Shown: piece by piece, positions 4,832 to 7,440 of the stretch
How the letters are laid out: the number at the start of each line of letters is the position of its first letter
Position numbering within the stretch: the first letter of the stretch is position 1
Origin: Acidimicrobiaceae bacterium
Lineage (GTDB): Bacteria; Actinomycetota; Acidimicrobiia; Acidimicrobiales; UBA8190
Direction of reading: 5' to 3'
Assembly (NCBI GenBank): GCA_003131945.1
Contig: PKWD01000378.1
Coordinates: forward strand, 358-7,797
Length of the DNA stretch: 7,440 bases
Position numbers and translations under genes: made by a program
Notes under the pieces: model-generated
Told to the model about the DNA's origin: nothing
Seen by the model: only the letters and a program-made list of their open reading frames with translations
Databases searched by the model: none

Positions 4832-6253
4832 GTGACCGGATCGGGCGTGCCGGACGAGTCCGTCGGCGGTGTCGACGCCTGCACCGTCATGCACGTCGAC
4901 CTCGATGCCTTCTTCGCCGCCGTCGAGGTCCTCGACGACCCCACCCTGGCCGGGAAACCCCTCATCGTGGGGGGCTCGGGCAACCGTGGCGTGGTCGCCG
5001 CCTGTACGTACGAGGCGCGCGCCTACGGGATCCACTCAGCCATGTCGTCGGTGGAGGCCCGCCGCCGATGTCCTCACGCCATCTTCCTTCCCGGTCGCTT
5101 CTCGCGATATGCGGAGATAAGCGTGCGGTTCCACGAGGTCCTCCACGACTTCACCCCGCTCGTCGAAGGCATCGCCCTCGACGAGGCCTTCCTCGACATC
5201 GCCGGTGCCCGTCGGATCCTGGGCCCGCCCCCGACCATCGCCCGGGCCATCCGTGCTGCGGTCCGCGACCGGCTGAGCCTCAACTGCGCCGTGGGGGTGG
5301 CCCGGACGAAACTTCTGGCCAAGCTCGCCTCCCGGGCCGCCAAACCGACCGCCGCCCTGTCGGGCACGCGGCCGGGACCCGGGGTCGTCGTCGTGCCCCC
5401 CGGGACCGAGTTGGCCTTTCTGCACCCACTGCCGGTGCGGGCCCTGTGGGGGGTGGGCCCCGCCACCGGGAAGCGGCTGACCGATCTCGGCGTGGTGACG
5501 GTGGGGGATCTGGCCGGCATTCCCGTGGACACCCTGTGCCGGGTGGTGGGCGCCGCCCACGGCCGGCACCTGGCCGCCCTGGCGCGCGGAGACGACGCCC
5601 GGCCCGTCGTGGCCGCCCAGGAGGTGAAGTCGGTCGGCCACGAGGAGACCTTCGCCGTCGATCTGCACGACCACGAGGCGTCCCACCGTCACGTGGTCCG
5701 GATGTCCGATGCCGTCGGGACCCGTCTACGGGAGGCGGACCTGCGGGGGCGGACGGTCACGATCAAGGTCCGTTTCGGCGATCACTCCACCATCACCCGG
5801 TCCCACACCGTGGCCAGCGCCGTCGACTCACCCAGGGCGATCGGGGCGGTGGCCGCGGCGCTGCTCGACGGGGTCGACCTCTCGCCCGGGATCCGGCTCC
5901 TCGGCGTGTCCATGTCCGGTCTCGTCCACGCCGGCACCGAGGCCCAGCAGCTGTCGTTCGCCGACCCCGAGGATCTCGGCCTGGCCGACATCCCCCCACC
6001 GGGCGACGGGCAGGGGCAGGGCTGGGAAGAGGTGGAGGCGGCCGTGACGGCCATCCGCACCCGGTACGGCCATGCCTCGGTGGGACCGGCCACCTTGATC
6101 GGAGGCTCGGGTCCCGGTGTGAAACGCCGGGGCGACATGCAATGGGGCCCGAGCGCCCCGACCGACGCGTCGTTGGACCCCTCTTCCCACTCGTCTTCGG
6201 GCCCGCCGTCGGACGGCTCCGAGGAAGCGGCGCGTCATCGGAAAGAAACATAA
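4832..6253 (+). CDS. dinB: Y-family DNA polymerase, DNA polymerase IV (DinB) type
   Basis: Low-fidelity translesion DNA polymerase. The 473-residue product shows the palm carboxylates Asp23 (HVDLDAFFAAVE, 21-32) and Asp117-Glu118 (VEGIALDEAFLDI, 111-123), a probable steric gate Phe28, a thumb helix-hairpin-helix (WGVGPATGKRLTDLG, 206-220), and a little-finger domain (about 245-365). QQLSF (372-376) may be a sliding-clamp binding motif. A WEEVEAAV..IRTRYG segment (about 408-422) and a Ser/Pro-rich tail (about 445-473) make it longer than E. coli Pol IV (351), as in several actinobacterial homologues. The Ser of the usual S-I/L-DEA motif is Ala115. GTG 4832, 4 bp after the preceding stop, is the favoured start and implies coupling; ATG 4889 (20 residues into the protein) is possible. 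No LexA box lies directly upstream. Confidence 0.93.
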   Translation: MTGSGVPDESVGGVDACTVMHVDLDAFFAAVEVLDDPTLAGKPLIVGGSGNRGVVAACTYEARAYGIHSAMSSVEARRRCPHAIFLPGRFSRYAEISVRFHEVLHDFTPLVEGIALDEAFLDIAGARRILGPPPTIARAIRAAVRDRLSLNCAVGVARTKLLAKLASRAAKPTAALSGTRPGPGVVVVPPGTELAFLHPLPVRALWGVGPATGKRLTDLGVVTVGDLAGIPVDTLCRVVGAAHGRHLAALARGDDARPVVAAQEVKSVGHEETFAVDLHDHEASHRHVVRMSDAVGTRLREADLRGRTVTIKVRFGDHSTITRSHTVASAVDSPRAIGAVAAALLDGVDLSPGIRLLGVSMSGLVHAGTEAQQLSFADPEDLGLADIPPPGDGQGQGWEEVEAAVTAIRTRYGHASVGPATLIGGSGPGVKRRGDMQWGPSAPTDASLDPSSHSSSGPPSDGSEEAARHRKET

Positions 6254-6421
6254 ATGGGGACGTCGACTCGAATCGGGTGCTGACCTGGCCCTTTGCCACC
6301 AGAACAGGTCCGAGGGAATTCGAGATCGACGAGGGGGCTGCGTTGTCAGTGTGTGGTGACTGCGCGAAGATTGATCGAGCCGTATTCTGCAAGTAAGTCG
6401 ACGCGGTGGGAAGGGGTTGGA
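6254..6421. other. Intergenic region between dinB and the DUF3040 gene
   Basis: This 168 bp gap is the longest on the right side and probably contains the end of the dinB transcript and the DUF3040 promoter. GACCTG (6282-6287) and CAGGTC (6305-6310) form a 6 bp inverted repeat around a 17 nt loop that can also fold TGGC/GCCA, a weak terminator candidate. TTGTCA (6343-6348) followed after 18 bp by AAGATT (6367-6372) is a weak promoter candidate. No LexA box is present. Confidence 0.4.
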
Positions 6422-6796
6422 GTGCCGCTCTCTGAGCACGAGCAACGGGTGCTACAGGAGTTGGAGCAGGCCTTGTACCACGACGACCCTGCGTTCGCCA
6501 ACCGGGTCCGCCAGGAGAACGTCTACCGGTACGCCGGCCGCTACCTCAAGTGGTCCATCCTCGGCTTCGTCGTCGGCCTGGCCGTCATGGTGGCCTTCTT
6601 CACCTCGTCGGTGTTCATCGGCTTCCTGGGCGTCCTCATCATGTTCGCCTCGTTGGTCAGCTTCTGGACCAATCTGCGCCGGATGGGTAAGGCCGGGCTC
6701 GAGGACATCGGGCGGTCGCTGCGATCCGACGGCATCGGCAACGCCATCAACGACGCACGCACCAAGATGCGCGAGAGGTTCCGCCGGAACCCATAA
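6422..6796 (+). CDS. DUF3040 small membrane protein of unknown function
   Basis: A 124-residue protein with the actinobacterial DUF3040 opening VPLSEHEQRVLQELEQAL, followed by DDPAFANRVR (21-30), a basic-aromatic stretch YRYAGRYLKW (35-44) and two adjacent membrane helices (about 45-61 and 63-82). The C-terminal half is charged (RRMGKAGLEDIGR and DARTKMRERFRR) and ends at 124; both ends are likely cytoplasmic. The GTG at 6422 is chosen because homologues begin M-P-L-S-E-H-E-Q and GGAAGGGG lies 5 nt before it (6409-6416); the frame is open further upstream to an ATG at 6293 without family similarity. DUF3040 genes recur near dinB in actinobacteria (from memory), but the role is unknown. It appears to have its own promoter rather than be tightly linked to dinB. 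Confidence 0.88.
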   Translation: MPLSEHEQRVLQELEQALYHDDPAFANRVRQENVYRYAGRYLKWSILGFVVGLAVMVAFFTSSVFIGFLGVLIMFASLVSFWTNLRRMGKAGLEDIGRSLRSDGIGNAINDARTKMRERFRRNP

Positions 6797-6806
6797 GTCG
6801 TCGGGT

Positions 6807-6849
6807 GGTCCGGTGGGCGCCGGGTGGCCCGGCAGTATGGTGCCGGACC
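6807..6849. repeat. Nested inverted repeat abutting the ROK kinase start
   Basis: An outer 7 bp inverted repeat, GGTCCGG (6807-6813) and CCGGACC (6843-6849), encloses a 6 bp hairpin GCCGGG-TGG-CCCGGC (6819-6833). The right outer arm ends at the base before the GTG. The inner hairpin, 22 nt after the DUF3040 stop, could act as a terminator without a T-tract; the outer repeat could be an operator. Neither role is proven by sequence. Confidence 0.5.
6836..6841 (+). promoter_or_regulatory. Possible -10 element (TATGGT) of the ROK kinase gene
   Basis: TATGGT fits TANNNT and ends 8 bp before the GTG. With no Shine-Dalgarno ahead of the start, leaderless or near-leaderless transcription is plausible. 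It sits inside the outer inverted repeat, so a protein bound to that repeat would interfere with it. No clear -35 is visible. Confidence 0.35.
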
Positions 6850-7440
6850 GTGGAGATCTGCCTGGCTGTCGACGTCGGCGGGAGCAAGATCGCCGCCGGG
6901 CTCGTCACCCGTGAAGGCGATCTTCTCCACCACGACCACATCCCTACACCACGGTCTGACGACGCCGAAGAACTCTTCGCCGCGCTGCGGACCGTGGTCG
7001 GCGGCATCTTCGACCCTGAGCGCGGGACCGGGAACCCGCCGCCGGCCGCACCCGCTCACCAGGTGGTCGCCTGCGGGATCGGATGCGGAGGGCCGATGGA
7101 CCTCGCCACCGGAACGGTGTCGCCGCTCAACATCCACGGATGGCGGGAATTCCCCCTGCGTGACCGCGTCTCGAAGCTCACGGGCCTGCCGACGGTGATC
7201 GACAACGATGCCAAGGCGCTGGCCCTGGCCGAGGGATGGGTGGGGGCGGCCCAGGGATGTCGGAATTTCCTCGCCATGGTGGTCTCGACGGGCATCGGTG
7301 GGGGCATCGTCCTCGACGGACGCCTGGTCAACGGATCGTCGGGCAACGCCGGTCATATCGGTCACGTCATCGTCGAGCCCGACGGTCGTCAGTGCGCGTG
7401 CGGGGCGCGGGGATGTCTCGAGGCCGAAGCGTCGGGTACG
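6850..7440 (+). CDS. ROK-family sugar kinase, glucokinase-like, 3' partial
   Basis: ATP-dependent hexose (or amino-sugar) kinase; 197 codons are present and the frame is open at the right edge. The phosphate-binding opening is LAVDVGGSKIAAGLV (5-19). IDNDAKALALAE (117-128) carries the expected catalytic Asp120. STGIGGGIV (146-154) is the second phosphate loop. The ROK zinc motif CACGARGCLEAEASG (182-196) has Cys182, Cys184 and Cys189, with His172 as the fourth ligand. The motif before it, usually AGEIGH, reads AGHIGH, so His169 replaces the sugar-binding Glu. A 10-residue Pro/Ala-rich insert lies at about 60-70. The GTG at 6850 is the only start placed directly before the phosphate loop; an ATG at 6837 is in another frame. 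There is no DNA-binding domain at the N-terminus, so this is a kinase rather than a ROK repressor. Substrate is undetermined. Confidence 0.9.
   Translation, partial: MEICLAVDVGGSKIAAGLVTREGDLLHHDHIPTPRSDDAEELFAALRTVVGGIFDPERGTGNPPPAAPAHQVVACGIGCGGPMDLATGTVSPLNIHGWREFPLRDRVSKLTGLPTVIDNDAKALALAEGWVGAAQGCRNFLAMVVSTGIGGGIVLDGRLVNGSSGNAGHIGHVIVEPDGRQCACGARGCLEAEASGT

Noticed and set aside
5068..6396. 442-codon plus-strand frame within dinB
   Set aside because: Arg/Gly/Pro-rich translation in a shifted frame of dinB, with no motifs.

Overview
High-GC DNA with many GTG starts and tightly packed genes points to an actinobacterial chromosome. The divergent lexA / LysM-protein / nrdR arrangement and the LexA box type (CGAAC-N4-GTTCG) are actinobacterial. 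A deep lineage such as Acidimicrobiia is my inference, not something the sequence proves. I see no insertion sequences, tRNA, rRNA, CRISPR or phage genes.

Left part (2-2144, + strand) is a diaminopimelate/lysine block: the 3' end of an aminotransferase (probable dapC), then dapD and dapE, which are successive steps of the succinylase branch supplying meso-DAP for the cell wall and lysine. dapE converges on lexA across a 47 bp gap.

The middle (2192-6253) is a DNA-damage block. lexA is read leftwards. A 309 bp divergent intergenic region carries four LexA boxes, two on the lexA side and two on the other. Rightwards come a short membrane LysM protein resembling the SOS division inhibitors ChiZ/YneA, then nrdR, a PIG-L/LmbE-type deacetylase and a Y-family DNA polymerase (dinB). 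Gaps of 29, 6 and 4 bp make one LexA-controlled transcript plausible. It would join division arrest, control of ribonucleotide reductase and translesion synthesis.

The right part (6422-7440) has a small DUF3040 membrane protein and the first 197 codons of a ROK-family sugar kinase, which runs off the window. The kinase start is preceded by a nested inverted repeat.

No wholly unknown system is evident. The most interesting points are the four-box SOS intergenic region and its predicted operon, a DapD of the E. coli class that lacks a normally conserved glutamate, -10-like elements placed for leaderless transcription at three GTG starts, and a Glu-to-His change in the ROK sugar-binding motif.
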